Numbered from the stretch's first letter, positions 17,111 to 25,980 are shown. The stretch: 64,000 bases of DNA from Candidatus Caldatribacterium sp. (GCA_025060675.1 JANXBI010000037.1:6800-70799), one strand, 5' to 3'. Notes: generated by a model not told the origin, from the letters alone. Made by a program: numbers and translations.

Positions 17111-19130
17111 GTACGTGCGCAAGCGTGATGGGAATCTTGATTTGTTCCGAATGGAAAAGATAGTCTCCGCTCTCTCAAAAGCGCTCACAGCTTGTGGCAG
17201 AGAGGATCCCTCTCTTGCACAGAATTTAGCGGAAAAGGTAGTGCAACTCCTTACAGAACGAGGAGAAACCATTCCTGAGGTGGAAACAATTCAAGATCTT
17301 GTGGAAGAAGTTCTGATGAAGGAAGGACTCTCAGAAGTTGCCCGTGCGTATATCCTCTATCGAGAAAAACGGAGAAAGTTGCGAGAGGCCAAATGGGAAC
17401 TCTTTGGAGTCCGGGATGATCTCAAACTCTCCCTCAATGCTATACGCGTCCTTAGGGAACGGTACCTTCTCAAGGATGGCGAAGGGCGGGTCATTGAAAC
17501 ACCTAGAAAGATGATGGAACGTGTAGCTTGGGCTATTGCTGAAGTGGACAAAGAATTCGGAGAAGATCCGTCAAGGACCTACGAGGAATTCCTTGAGCTT
17601 CTCACATCTTTAGTCTTCCTTCCGAATTCTCCAACCCTTATGAATGCTGGAACCCCCCTTGGACAGCTTGCAGCATGCTTTGTGCTCCCTGTGGAGGATT
17701 CTATCGATTCCATTTTCACCACCCTCAAGGAAATGGCGCTTATCCATAAATCCGGGGGAGGAACGGGGTTCAGCTTTTCAGCTCTCCGCCCAAGGGGGGA
17801 TATCGTAACCTCCACTGGTGGACGAGCTTCAGGACCGATATCGTTCATGCGTATTTTCGATGTAGCTACCGACGTGGTAAAACAAGGGGGACGTCGTCGG
17901 GGAGCCAATATGGGAGTATTACGTTTCAACCACCCCGACATACGAGAGTTCATCAGGGCAAAAGAGAAACCAGGGTTACTTGAAAACTTCAACCTCTCCG
18001 TAGCTATAACCGACGAGGAAATAGAAAAAGTCAAACAAGGGAGAGAGATCGAGCTCGTGAACCCCAGGGATGGGAAAGTTTGGGAACGAGTCAATGCACG
18101 GGAACTCTTCGAGATGATCGCTGAAAGTGCTTGGAGAAGCGGTGAACCAGGACTCATCTTCCTCGACAGCATAAACCGTGCGAACCCTACCCCATCTCTT
18201 GGGCAAATTGTGGCTACAAATCCCTGTGGGGAAGTACCACTCCTCCCCTATGAGTCATGTAACCTCGGTTCCATCAATCTCGCCAAGTTCGTGGAAGGAG
18301 AGAGGATTCGGTACGATCGCTTGAGAGAAGTGGTATGGAAAGCAGTCCATTTCCTTGACAATGTGATTGAAGCAAACCGTTACCCCCTTGAGGCCATTGA
18401 GCGTGTGGTGAAGGGAAACAGGAAAATTGGCCTTGGGGTCATGGGTTTTGCCGACATGCTTGTAAAGCTTGGGGTTTCCTACTACTCCGAAGAGGCACTG
18501 AAAATAGCTGCAGAAGTCATGCACTTCATAGCCCTTGAAGCAAGGCTTGCTTCAATGGACCTCGCCACGCGTCGTGGGACGTTCCCTAACTATCCCAAGA
18601 GCACGTGGGCGGAGAAAAACCTTCCTCTTCGCAACGCAACACTCCTTTCTATTGCTCCTACCGGCTCGATCAGCATTATCGCCTCTTGTTCAAGCGGTAT
18701 CGAACCGCTTTTTGCTCTTGCCTTTCGGCGTTACGTTCTTGAGCACACTGAACTCCTTGAAGTGCATCCGCTTCTTGAGGAGATGTTCGAACGCTTCAAG
18801 GTTCCAGAAGAAGCCCGAAGACGTGTCCTCGAACAAGGTACTATGGAGGGCGTGGAGGGTATCCCAGAACGCTTGCATCGTCTTTTCCTCACCGCTCTTG
18901 AGATTCCACCAGAATTCCACGTTCGGGTTCAAGCCACTTTCCAACGGTTTGTCGACAACGCTGTTTCAAAAACTGTAAACCTCCCTCCATCTGCTACACC
19001 CCAAGATGTCCTCCGGACGTACCTTCTTGCACATGAACTCGGATGCAAGGGAATCACAGTGTACCGGTATGAGAGCCGCCCAAAACAGGTACTTTACCTT
19101 GGTACCCAGGAAGGGTGTGAAGAATGTTGA
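17097..19130 (+). CDS. nrdJ: Adenosylcobalamin-dependent (class II) ribonucleotide reductase
   Basis: 677 residues. The N-terminal ~95 residues form an ATP-cone (VRKRDGNLDLFRMEKIVSAL). The ten-stranded barrel follows with LMNAGTPLGQLAACFVLP, HKSGGGTGFSFSALRP, the NPCGE finger loop near residue 374 carrying the radical cysteine, SCNLGSINLAKFV, and PTGSISIIASCSSGIEP near 521. The tail ends CEEC, the redox pair recharged by thioredoxin. This enzyme makes deoxyribonucleotides without oxygen sensitivity and needs B12. The frame is open far upstream (to 16788) but ATG 17097 follows ACGGAGGGAAG. Its last 77 bp overlap the convergent gene. Confidence 0.96.
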   Translation: MVPFEYVRKRDGNLDLFRMEKIVSALSKALTACGREDPSLAQNLAEKVVQLLTERGETIPEVETIQDLVEEVLMKEGLSEVARAYILYREKRRKLREAKWELFGVRDDLKLSLNAIRVLRERYLLKDGEGRVIETPRKMMERVAWAIAEVDKEFGEDPSRTYEEFLELLTSLVFLPNSPTLMNAGTPLGQLAACFVLPVEDSIDSIFTTLKEMALIHKSGGGTGFSFSALRPRGDIVTSTGGRASGPISFMRIFDVATDVVKQGGRRRGANMGVLRFNHPDIREFIRAKEKPGLLENFNLSVAITDEEIEKVKQGREIELVNPRDGKVWERVNARELFEMIAESAWRSGEPGLIFLDSINRANPTPSLGQIVATNPCGEVPLLPYESCNLGSINLAKFVEGERIRYDRLREVVWKAVHFLDNVIEANRYPLEAIERVVKGNRKIGLGVMGFADMLVKLGVSYYSEEALKIAAEVMHFIALEARLASMDLATRRGTFPNYPKSTWAEKNLPLRNATLLSIAPTGSISIIASCSSGIEPLFALAFRRYVLEHTELLEVHPLLEEMFERFKVPEEARRRVLEQGTMEGVEGIPERLHRLFLTALEIPPEFHVRVQATFQRFVDNAVSKTVNLPPSATPQDVLRTYLLAHELGCKGITVYRYESRPKQVLYLGTQEGCEEC

Positions 19131-20310
19131 GAAGATCACGGGCTATGTTCCTTGCCCCGTCACCCCTTCCTCCCCAGATCCTAAAAGAGAACTCCTGAGC
19201 CCTCCTCTGGAAAGCAGGAAGATCGTCGAGGACTGTTCGAAGAATCCTTGCGGTTTCCCCAGGAGTGGTCCCTCCAAGGATGAGCGCTTCCTGGAGGAGG
19301 AGGGACTGTCGTCGAAAGAGGAAGTCAGGATTTGCTTGGATGTTGCCCTCAAAGTAAGGCTCAATGCAGGGAATGCCACAGAAGGCTGCGTGCTCAAAGG
19401 CTGTTCCGGCAAATCCTACGACGAGCGCAGCTTCCCGGAGTCTTGAGAAATAGTCTCCTTGACTAAAAGAAACACAATGCTCTCCAAGACGAAAAGCAGA
19501 AGAAGCAAGCAATTCTCCTCCCGCACTCGCAAAAACACGTTTGATGTCCGTAAGCGTACGTTCCGGGGGGAAAACAAAATGGAGAACAAAAGGCTTAAGA
19601 ACTTCTCCCGCAAGTTGCATAACCTCCACAAGGAAGAGGAAGTTCCGCTCCCAATCCCTCCGGTGTCCAGGAAGGAAGAGAATACATCGCCTTTCCGGAG
19701 AAGGAGAACCTATTTCAGGACCCACGAATCCTGGGAACACAGCTTTTATTCCCAGACTCTGAAACCAAACTGCGGTAGGAATATCCCGCGTGTATACCAA
19801 CGCTGCGCCATGCCGCAGAAAAAAAGCTGTGAGTCTTCCCAAACGCTCATAAGGCTTTTTCCCTACTCGGAGGAGATCCGTATGCGCGCAAGCAAAGAGG
19901 TAAACTTTCTTTCGACCAAAGAGAAGCCCAAGAAGGAGCGGAAGAATGTCCCCAACCCCAAAGATAATATCGTAGAGCTTAGCCAAAGAATGCACAAGGC
20001 GCGCAACAGCAAGGATATTTTTGCAACCTCCGGAGAAGAAATCCAGGAGAAAGCGAAACAGGCGGTGTGTCAGTCCTCCAAGGTATACCCCCCCGTATGG
20101 GAGAACGGGGGAAATGTGCAGAAGGCGTGCACGTTTAGAAAAGTGTCGGCAGAGATGCTCAAAGGCTTTCCCCTCTCCCACCAGAGGGACGATATCTACA
20201 AGGAGAGGGAGGTTCTCGTTCTCAGCACAGTTGAGAAGTTCCTCGAGAATGAGAGCAGCAAACGAATCTTCTCCATAACCGTTGCTGAGAAAGAGCACTC
20301 GCTTTCCCAT
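19054..20310 (-). CDS. Lipid-A-disaccharide-synthase-related glycosyltransferase-like protein
   Basis: 418 residues with a GT-B-like layout. The N-terminus VLFLSNGYGEDSFAALILEEL and the later FGVGDILPLLLGLLFGRKKVYL, LVVGFAGTAFEHAAFCGIPC and ARNIARDLL fit the LpxB-related family found in some bacteria, rather than true LpxB. The function of this family is not established; a nucleotide-sugar or lipid-linked donor is likely. No lpx genes are nearby. Its final ~25 codons are antisense to the nrdJ 3' end; the recognisable domain ends before that overlap. Confidence 0.72.
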   Translation of the reverse strand: MGKRVLFLSNGYGEDSFAALILEELLNCAENENLPLLVDIVPLVGEGKAFEHLCRHFSKRARLLHISPVLPYGGVYLGGLTHRLFRFLLDFFSGGCKNILAVARLVHSLAKLYDIIFGVGDILPLLLGLLFGRKKVYLFACAHTDLLRVGKKPYERLGRLTAFFLRHGAALVYTRDIPTAVWFQSLGIKAVFPGFVGPEIGSPSPERRCILFLPGHRRDWERNFLFLVEVMQLAGEVLKPFVLHFVFPPERTLTDIKRVFASAGGELLASSAFRLGEHCVSFSQGDYFSRLREAALVVGFAGTAFEHAAFCGIPCIEPYFEGNIQANPDFLFRRQSLLLQEALILGGTTPGETARILRTVLDDLPAFQRRAQEFSFRIWGGRGDGARNIARDLLNILHTLPGYQGKVPVLGGSHTGTL

Positions 20311-20325
20311 ATTTCCTTTTTATGG

Positions 20326-20331
20326 TATCCT
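20326..20331 (+). promoter_or_regulatory. Candidate extended -10 for the thr operon
   Basis: TGGTATCCT: a TATCCT hexamer with an upstream TG dinucleotide, about 35 bp before the thrC start; the -35 (TTTCCC) is poor. It lies in the 56-bp space between the divergent LpxB-related gene and thrC. Confidence 0.35.
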
Positions 20332-20366
20332 AAAAAGAACCATGAGTAAAGGGAGGTTAGGCTTCT

Positions 20367-21449
20367 TTGCGCTGGCCAGGCATTCTTGCGTACTTTGCTG
20401 ACTATCTTCCGGTAACTCCTGCAACACCTCTTATTACTCTTCAAGAGGGAAACACACCGCTCATTCGTTCCTCATCTCTCGAGAAGCGTCTCAGGGTGGG
20501 CGCGCTCTTCTTTAAGTTCGAAGGGATGAATCCCACAGGATCTTTTAAAGATCGAGGCATGGTTGTTGCAATTGCAAAGGCAAAGGAAGAGGGGAAAGAG
20601 GTTGTCATGTGCGCTTCGACCGGGAATACCTCGGCTTCGGCTGCAGCATACGCTCGGCGGGCAGGGCTCTCTTGCATTGTCCTTATACCTCAAGGGAAAA
20701 TCGCCCTTGGCAAGCTCTCCCAGGCTCTTATGCATGGAGCACGAGTTCTGGCAGTTCGGGGAAACTTTGACGATGCCCTGCGTCTCGTGCGTTTTATCAC
20801 TGCTCACTATCCGGTAGCCCTTGTGAACTCCCTGAATCCTTACCGTATAGAAGGTCAGAAAACCGCGGCCTTTGAAATCGTAGAATGGCTTGGAGGGGTT
20901 CCTGATATCCTTGCGCTTCCTGTGGGAAACGCTGGAAATATTACGGCTTATTGGAAGGGTTTCAAGGAATTCTTTGAGAAGAAAAAAATCGACACGCTTC
21001 CGAGGATGTTTGGCTTTCAAGCCGAAGGAGCTTGTCCTCTTGTCCTTGGACGACCGGTAGAGAACCCTCAAACCGTAGCAACGGCCATCCGCATTGGGAA
21101 TCCGGCAAGCTGGAAGGGTGCTATTGCTGCCCGTGACGAGTCCGGTGGGCTCATTGATGCAGTGAGTGATGAAGAAATTCTCCTCGCCCAACGAATGCTT
21201 GCCGAAGAGGAAGGGATTTTCGTAGAACCGGCTTCAGCTGCCTCTCTCGCGGGCGTCCTGAAAAAGGCAAGAGAGGGAACTTTTGTGGGTAGAGAAACCG
21301 TAGTTTGTGTTCTCACAGGACACGGTCTTAAGGACCCAGACATCGCCGTAAAGCAGAATGAGGAGAAAATTGAGGAAGTAGAAGCACGCGAAGAAGAAGT
21401 GGTCAACCTTCTTGGCTATAGGAGGAAAGACTGTGAAGCTCTACGTTGA
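20367..21449 (+). CDS. thrC: Threonine synthase
   Basis: 360 residues, fold type II PLP enzyme. Seen: LQEGNTPLIRS, the PLP lysine in NPTGSFKDRGM, the CASTGNTSASAAAYARRAG phosphate-binding stretch, LPVGNAGNITAYWKGF and EGIFVEPASAASLAGV. It converts O-phosphohomoserine to threonine; the product of the next gene, ThrB, supplies the substrate. Starts at TTG 20367 about 10 bases after GGGAGG; no better in-frame start exists. Its stop overlaps thrB. Confidence 0.95.
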   Translation: MRWPGILAYFADYLPVTPATPLITLQEGNTPLIRSSSLEKRLRVGALFFKFEGMNPTGSFKDRGMVVAIAKAKEEGKEVVMCASTGNTSASAAAYARRAGLSCIVLIPQGKIALGKLSQALMHGARVLAVRGNFDDALRLVRFITAHYPVALVNSLNPYRIEGQKTAAFEIVEWLGGVPDILALPVGNAGNITAYWKGFKEFFEKKKIDTLPRMFGFQAEGACPLVLGRPVENPQTVATAIRIGNPASWKGAIAARDESGGLIDAVSDEEILLAQRMLAEEEGIFVEPASAASLAGVLKKAREGTFVGRETVVCVLTGHGLKDPDIAVKQNEEKIEEVEAREEEVVNLLGYRRKDCEALR

Positions 21450-22341
21450 AGCACCGGCGACAACTGCTAATCTCTCCTGTGGTTTTGACGTTTTAGGCCT
21501 TGCCCTTGACCTTACGTACAGGGTAGAAGTTGAGACCCTGAAGGAACAATCCTTTCTCATCACTTGTGAAGGAGAGGGAAAGGGTTTGCTCCCTGAAGAC
21601 GAAGAAAATCTTTTCTTTCGTACGGTTCAGAAAACGTGGGAATATCTCGGATACCAAGGTCCGGGACTTAAGGTGAGGGCATGGAGTTCCATCCCCATAG
21701 CAAGAGGTCTCGGAAGCAGTGCAGCTTGCATTGTAGCAGGTATAGTGACAGCAAACGCCCTCTCTGGAGAGAATCTCACTCTTGAAGACATGCTAAGGAT
21801 AGCCGTCGCCTTAGAGGGGCATCCTGATAACGTTGTTCCAGCGTTTCTTGGTGGTTTCACTATTGCACTTGCCAGAGGCAATGATATTCTCTACCAGAAG
21901 CTCTCCTTTGCTCTTCCGATACATTTTTATGTTCTTATCCCCAACTACCCTCTGAGCACTGAGACCATGCGGCAGGTCCTTCCTCGCTTTTACGTCAGAG
22001 AGGACGTAGTTTTTTCGCTTTCACATCTGGCTTTCCTCCTTGGAAGCCTCTTGAAGGGGGATGTGAACGGTTTTCTCTGTGCTCTTGAGGACCGCATCCA
22101 CGAGCCGTATCGAGAAAAATATGTTGTGGGATTTCCCGAGGTTAAGGCTTACGTGAAGAAAAAGGGTATTGGTAATGCAGCCATAAGCGGCTCAGGACCG
22201 ACGATTCTCCTTTGCCTTTGTCGGCCTCTCGAAGAGGGAGAGAGAAGGGAAATCGAAGAGATTTTCTCTTCCCTTGATGTTTGCGTAGGAATCCGAAAAG
22301 TCTTCCCCCGGGAAGAGGGTGTGAGGGTCATGACCCTATGA
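21433..22341 (+). CDS. thrB: Homoserine kinase
   Basis: 302 residues, GHMP kinase family. Motif 1 EAPATTANLSCGFDVLGLAL, motif 2 IPIARGLGSSAACIVAG and motif 3 IGNAAISGSGPTILL are all intact. It phosphorylates homoserine. GTG 21433 is 7 bases after AGGAGG and overlaps thrC by 17 bp; the TTG at 21412 would add residues not found in the family. With thrC before it and asd after it, it forms the aspartate-to-threonine branch; homoserine dehydrogenase and aspartokinase are not in the window. Confidence 0.94.
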   Translation: MKLYVEAPATTANLSCGFDVLGLALDLTYRVEVETLKEQSFLITCEGEGKGLLPEDEENLFFRTVQKTWEYLGYQGPGLKVRAWSSIPIARGLGSSAACIVAGIVTANALSGENLTLEDMLRIAVALEGHPDNVVPAFLGGFTIALARGNDILYQKLSFALPIHFYVLIPNYPLSTETMRQVLPRFYVREDVVFSLSHLAFLLGSLLKGDVNGFLCALEDRIHEPYREKYVVGFPEVKAYVKKKGIGNAAISGSGPTILLCLCRPLEEGERREIEEIFSSLDVCVGIRKVFPREEGVRVMTL

Positions 22342-22347
22342 GTCCTC

Positions 22348-22542
22348 TTGTCTGGAAGCACGATAGATCTTCCGTTACAAAACCCAGGAAGGCTTGCGTT
22401 CGAGAGTTCTTGCCTTCGACAAGTAGGAGGAAGGACGTTAATCGTGGGTGGAAGTGCGACAAGCAGTCTGTGTATCCGATACTCTGATCTTTTGCTCGTC
22501 GTGTCCACTCTTCGCCTTATATACGGGACGTTGAGAAGATAG
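22348..22542 (+). CDS. Possible small hypothetical protein between thrB and asd
   Basis: A 64-codon frame that begins at TTG in the same reading frame as thrB, directly after its stop, and ends 7 bp before asd. The product is hydrophobic and glycine-rich (GGRTLIVGGSATSSL, YSDLLLVVSTLRLIYG) and looks more protein-like than the other five frames. I recognise no family, and there is no good ribosome-binding site. It may be a short gene, a remnant, or chance. Confidence 0.25.
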   Translation: MSGSTIDLPLQNPGRLAFESSCLRQVGGRTLIVGGSATSSLCIRYSDLLLVVSTLRLIYGTLRR

Positions 22543-22549
22543 TGGGGTG

Positions 22550-23575
22550 ATGTCGGTGAAAGCTTTGAAGGTGGCAGTTGTTGGCGCTACTGGCGCTGTG
22601 GGGCAGGAGATGCTCCGCATCCTCGAAGAGCGGAACTTTCCCGTCCGCGACCTCAAACCCTTGGCTTCATCTCGCTCTCTTGGGAAAAAGGTTCGTTTTA
22701 GGGGTGAGGATATTCCTGTCGAGGTCCTGGGACCCTCAAGCTTTGAAGGATGTGATCTTGCGCTCTTCAGCGCTGGAGCGTCAGTCAGCAGAGAATTTGC
22801 ACCTTGCGCTGTTGCGAGTGGGTGTCTTGTGGTGGACAATTCCTCAGCCTTTCGTCTTGAAGAGGACATCCCCTTGGTTGTCCCAGAGGTAAACCCCCAT
22901 CGCATTCATGACGTGAAGAAGCGAGGGATTATTGCCAATCCAAACTGTACGACAATCATCGCTGTGGTTCCCCTCAAGCCACTGCATGATTACGGAAAGA
23001 TCCGACGTATCGTTGCAGCAAGTTACCAAGCTACCTCTGGAGCAGGAGCACAGGCTATGCGGGAGCTTGAAGAACAAGTCATCGCGTACGTTCAAGGAAG
23101 GACCCTTGATGCAAGGGTTTTCCCTTACCAGATTGCCTTTAACCTTATTCCCCACATCGACGTGTTCCTTGAGAACTTCTATACCAAGGAAGAAATGAAG
23201 ATGGTCTGGGAAACGAGGAAAATTATGGAAGACCCCACTATCCAAGTGACTGCAACCTGTGTTCGAGTTCCTGTTTTTCGAGCCCATTCCGTGGCCATAA
23301 ACGTTGAAACTGAACGTAAAATTTCCCGGGAAAAAGCCATTGAGCTCCTTGCAAGCTTCCCTGGGGTGATTGTCCAAGATGATCCCAAAAATCGTGTCTA
23401 TCCTATGCCTCTTTTCGTGGCGGGAAAAGATGAGTGTTACGTAGGGCGAATTCGTGAGGACATTTCTCTCGAATGTGGACTCAATCTATGGGTTGTGGGA
23501 GACCAGCTTCGTAAAGGTGCAGCGCTCAACGCTATCCAGATTGCTGAACTCCTCCTTAGGGAGGGAATTCTTTGA
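22550..23575 (+). CDS. asd: Aspartate-semialdehyde dehydrogenase
   Basis: 341 residues. N-terminal NADP fold VAVVGATGAVGQEMLRILEER, FSAGASVSREFAP, the catalytic-cysteine segment IIANPNCTTI and the C-terminal GAALNAIQIAELLL are standard for the Asd family. It reduces aspartyl phosphate to the semialdehyde used for threonine, methionine and lysine. ATG 22550 is preceded in frame by GTG 22547; no strong ribosome site decides between them. Confidence 0.95.
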   Translation: MSVKALKVAVVGATGAVGQEMLRILEERNFPVRDLKPLASSRSLGKKVRFRGEDIPVEVLGPSSFEGCDLALFSAGASVSREFAPCAVASGCLVVDNSSAFRLEEDIPLVVPEVNPHRIHDVKKRGIIANPNCTTIIAVVPLKPLHDYGKIRRIVAASYQATSGAGAQAMRELEEQVIAYVQGRTLDARVFPYQIAFNLIPHIDVFLENFYTKEEMKMVWETRKIMEDPTIQVTATCVRVPVFRAHSVAINVETERKISREKAIELLASFPGVIVQDDPKNRVYPMPLFVAGKDECYVGRIREDISLECGLNLWVVGDQLRKGAALNAIQIAELLLREGIL

Positions 23576-23832
23576 ATCTCATAAGATTCCTCTCTCGGAA
23601 AAGAGTTTCTCCTTTGGCAAGGCAGCACGAAAACGTCTTTGGAGCCCAGGAAAATTCTGAACCAAGGAAGAAATTGCTTCCTTCTAGATCCTGCACAACT
23701 TTAGCAGATGTGGAGACTCTCTCAATCTCCCCTGGGAGGAATCACGTGGGATACTGCACTACATTTTTGGAACGCAAAGTATTCCTTGCTTATCCCTCAG
23801 GTTAGAACAAAAAGACGCATAAAAAGGTGAGA
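23576..23832. other. Longest intergenic stretch, no supported gene
   Basis: Together with the hairpin that follows, this is the only space above 300 bp without a gene (23576-23905). It contains a 7-bp stem-loop (AAGGAAG / CTTCCTT at 23664-23683) and a 77-codon frame starting at TTG overlapping the asd stop. That frame has poor composition and resembles no family I know. I see no tRNA fold or riboswitch consensus here. Confidence 0.6.
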
Positions 23833-23877
23833 CGCAGGATTCCCCATCCGTATGGGCTGGAAGAGGGGAATCCTGCG
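23833..23877. terminator. Bidirectional terminator between asd and the chemoreceptor gene
   Basis: Perfect 13-bp inverted repeat (CGCAGGATTCCCC / GGGGAATCCTGCG) around a 19-base loop. CTTTT follows on the plus strand; on the minus strand a T-run (CCTTTTT) follows about 7 bases after the stem. It lies between two convergent genes and could end both transcripts. Confidence 0.75.
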
Positions 23878-23905
23878 CTTTTGCCCACTTAACTCATTCG
23901 GGAAA

Positions 23906-25795
23906 TTATAGCTTGAATCGTTTTACCTTTTCGTGAAGCTCCTCAGCAAGTCTCGCAAGAGACGTGATTGCTTTATTAATCTCCTGAAGAGAAGCATTTT
24001 GCTCCTCGGCAGAAGCCGAAACTTGCTCACTTGCTGCCGCATTCTCCTCGGAGACTGAGGCTGCAGCAGCAATCTTATCGGTAATGACCTTAATAGCCTG
24101 GGCAATTTCGCTAAGTGCTCGGTTGTTCTCCTCCGAGAGTTTAGCAATAACCTCCGTCTCCCTCAACGTTTCGTTCAAAGACTCTTTTGCCCGGTGGAGT
24201 GCTCGATAGAGACCCTGAATCTCTTCAAGGGTCCGGTTCACCGAGGCAATAATAGCTTCGAAGTTCTGATCCACCTCGTGTTGCCTTGTCACGCCCCTTT
24301 GTACTTCTTCCTGAGCTTCACTCATGCTTTCCGAGGCTCGAGCCATATCTTTTCGGATTTCCTCAATGAGTCGAGCAATACGTTCCGCAGCCTGAGAGGA
24401 TTCCTCAGCGAGTTTGCGCACTTCCTCAGCCACCACCGCAAAGCCCCTTCCTGCTTCTCCTGCTCGGGCAGCCTCAATCGCCGCATTAAGCGCAAGGAGA
24501 TTGGTCTGCTCAGCAATGCTTGTGATAATCCCAACGATACTCCCTATTTCTTCGGAACGGGCATTCAACGTTTCGATAGCCTGAGCTACTTCCTGAGCAC
24601 CTCGGGAAATGGATTGGATACTCACCCCAAGGGTTTTGAGGGATTCCCTACCTTTTTCGGCCGTAGCTTTATCATTCCGCGCTTCCTGGGCTGTTCGCTC
24701 AAGGGCTTCTTCTATCGCAGCGAGGGCCTTCATGTTTTCCTCCATGTGCGCGGTGATGTTCCTCACCGCTTTTGTGTTACGCTCAGTTGCTTCAAAAACC
24801 TGATCCGCCTTTTTAGCGATGTTTTTTGTCTCTTCATCAATGGCAGTGAGTTCTTCGCTTTGACGGGTTGAACCCTCCGCAACTTGGGCGATAGTTTGGG
24901 CAATCTCTTCAGTGGCCTTTGCGACCTCTTCGACCGAAGAGGAAACCCCGTTGCTTGAGGCTGCCAATGCGTCCGTAGCGTGGAAAACACTTTGGATCAT
25001 CTCTTTAAGGTTCTCCACCATAGCATGGAAGGCATGCGAGAGCCTTCCGATTTCATCATTCCCTCGGGTAACCATGAGGTTGTTACGGAGATCTCCCTGG
25101 GCCACTTGTTCTGCGTGGCGGACAAGGGCTTCAACAGGACGAACAAGAGAAATTGCCTGAAAGAGGAAAACAAGCACGAGTACGGCAATGACCACACCGG
25201 TGACAGTAAAAATCCGTAAGGTAAGCACTTTCAAGTAAGCTTGAACATCGTCAAGGTAAACTCCCGTTCCTATAATCCATCCCCACGGCTCGAAGAGCGC
25301 AACGTAAGATACCTTGGGAACGGGCTCAGTAAATCCCGGCTTTGGCCAGAGGTAATCGACAAATCCTGAGCCATGTTTTTTACAAATCTCGACCATCTCA
25401 ACAAAAAGGCGCTTCCCCGCAGGATCCTTGTAATCCGTAAGGTCTTGACCGTTCAGTTCTGGCTTGATTGGATGCATCACCATTCGGGGGGTGAGATCAT
25501 TGACCCAGACGTAGTTGTTCCCTTCATATCGAAGTGCTTGGAGCAAAGCGATGGCTCTCGCCTTTGCCTCTTCTTCCGAAAGTGCTCCTTTCTGGAATTC
25601 AGCATAGAGCGCTTTCACTTGAGACATTGCTGCCTCGACGATGAATTGCGTCGACTCTTGACGCTTTCCCACAAGTTCTTTTCGCCCCATGGAGAAACTA
25701 AAAAAACCAACGACCAACGCCGAGGCCGTAACAGCAAGAATCCCAAGAAGCATGAGACGAACCTTAAGCGAAAAAGAGACTCTCCGCCGCTTCAT
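23906..25795 (-). CDS. Methyl-accepting chemotaxis protein with single Cache domain
   Basis: 629 residues. First membrane span near residues 12-32, then an extracytoplasmic single-Cache (sCache_2) domain with NNYVWVNDLTPRMVMHPIKPE, DYKDPAGKRLF and FEPWGWIIGTGVYLDDV; this domain type typically binds small organic acids. A second span near 190-212 leads into HAMP and a long coiled-coil signalling domain whose hairpin tip contains EQTNLLALNAAIEAARAGE near residue 440. The stretch NEIGRLSHAF is HAMP-like. ATG 25795 follows GGGGGGT; the frame stays open upstream to 26431 only because the riboswitch region has no stop. Translation is probably set by that riboswitch. No che genes are nearby. Confidence 0.94.
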   Translation of the reverse strand: MKRRRVSFSLKVRLMLLGILAVTASALVVGFFSFSMGRKELVGKRQESTQFIVEAAMSQVKALYAEFQKGALSEEEAKARAIALLQALRYEGNNYVWVNDLTPRMVMHPIKPELNGQDLTDYKDPAGKRLFVEMVEICKKHGSGFVDYLWPKPGFTEPVPKVSYVALFEPWGWIIGTGVYLDDVQAYLKVLTLRIFTVTGVVIAVLVLVFLFQAISLVRPVEALVRHAEQVAQGDLRNNLMVTRGNDEIGRLSHAFHAMVENLKEMIQSVFHATDALAASSNGVSSSVEEVAKATEEIAQTIAQVAEGSTRQSEELTAIDEETKNIAKKADQVFEATERNTKAVRNITAHMEENMKALAAIEEALERTAQEARNDKATAEKGRESLKTLGVSIQSISRGAQEVAQAIETLNARSEEIGSIVGIITSIAEQTNLLALNAAIEAARAGEAGRGFAVVAEEVRKLAEESSQAAERIARLIEEIRKDMARASESMSEAQEEVQRGVTRQHEVDQNFEAIIASVNRTLEEIQGLYRALHRAKESLNETLRETEVIAKLSEENNRALSEIAQAIKVITDKIAAAASVSEENAAASEQVSASAEEQNASLQEINKAITSLARLAEELHEKVKRFKL

Positions 25796-25828
25796 ACGTA
25801 AGACCCCCCAAAAGTGGATGAGTTTTTC

Positions 25829-25919
25829 GGAGTTCGGCAGCCCAGCCGCCGTGGTGGATCCACCGTAGGCCTGTGGCTTTGCGCCCTCCCCTTTCGGAGA
25901 GTTTGCCCTTTCGTCCCCC
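25829..25919 (-). ncRNA. GEMM-I cyclic-di-GMP riboswitch upstream of the chemoreceptor gene
   Basis: Read on the minus strand the RNA shows the conserved GEMM-I blocks in order: AGGGCAAAC, a 6-bp P2 helix CUCUCC/GGGGAG closed by a GAAA tetraloop, GCGCAAAGCCACAGGCCUA, a second helix built on GGUGG/CCACC, and GGCUGGGCUGCC. A P1 pairing GGGG (25916-25919) with CUCC (25829-25832) closes the aptamer. The AGGGCAAAC block has the usual form, so cyclic di-GMP rather than the cGAMP variant is expected. The aptamer ends about 20 nt before the GGGGGG ribosome site at 25804-25809. Its 3' P1 strand (ACUCC) could otherwise pair with that site (GGGGU), which would make ligand binding activating; that direction is inference. 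Confidence 0.88.
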
Positions 25920-25933
25920 AGCGATTCCAAAAT

Positions 25934-25939
25934 ATTATA
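25934..25939 (-). promoter_or_regulatory. -10 box for the riboswitch-chemoreceptor transcript
   Basis: TATAAT on the minus strand, 15 bases before the P1 helix of the riboswitch, so transcription should start near 25927. The -35 (TTAAGG at 18 bp) is weak. A palindrome TCCGTACGGA (25945-25954) lies between the two elements. Confidence 0.6.
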
Positions 25940-25980
25940 TCGGCTCCGTACGGAAATCCTTAAGAGGCGATGAAACGATT

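Noticed and set aside
19459..20349. 296-codon plus-strand open frame
   Set aside because: It is antisense to the LpxB-related gene, has very high Lys/Arg/Ser content and no ribosome site or recognisable motif.
23572..23805. 77-codon frame after asd
   Set aside because: It overlaps the asd stop at a TTG but shows no family pattern, and has mixed rare codons and no ribosome site; kept only as an intergenic note.
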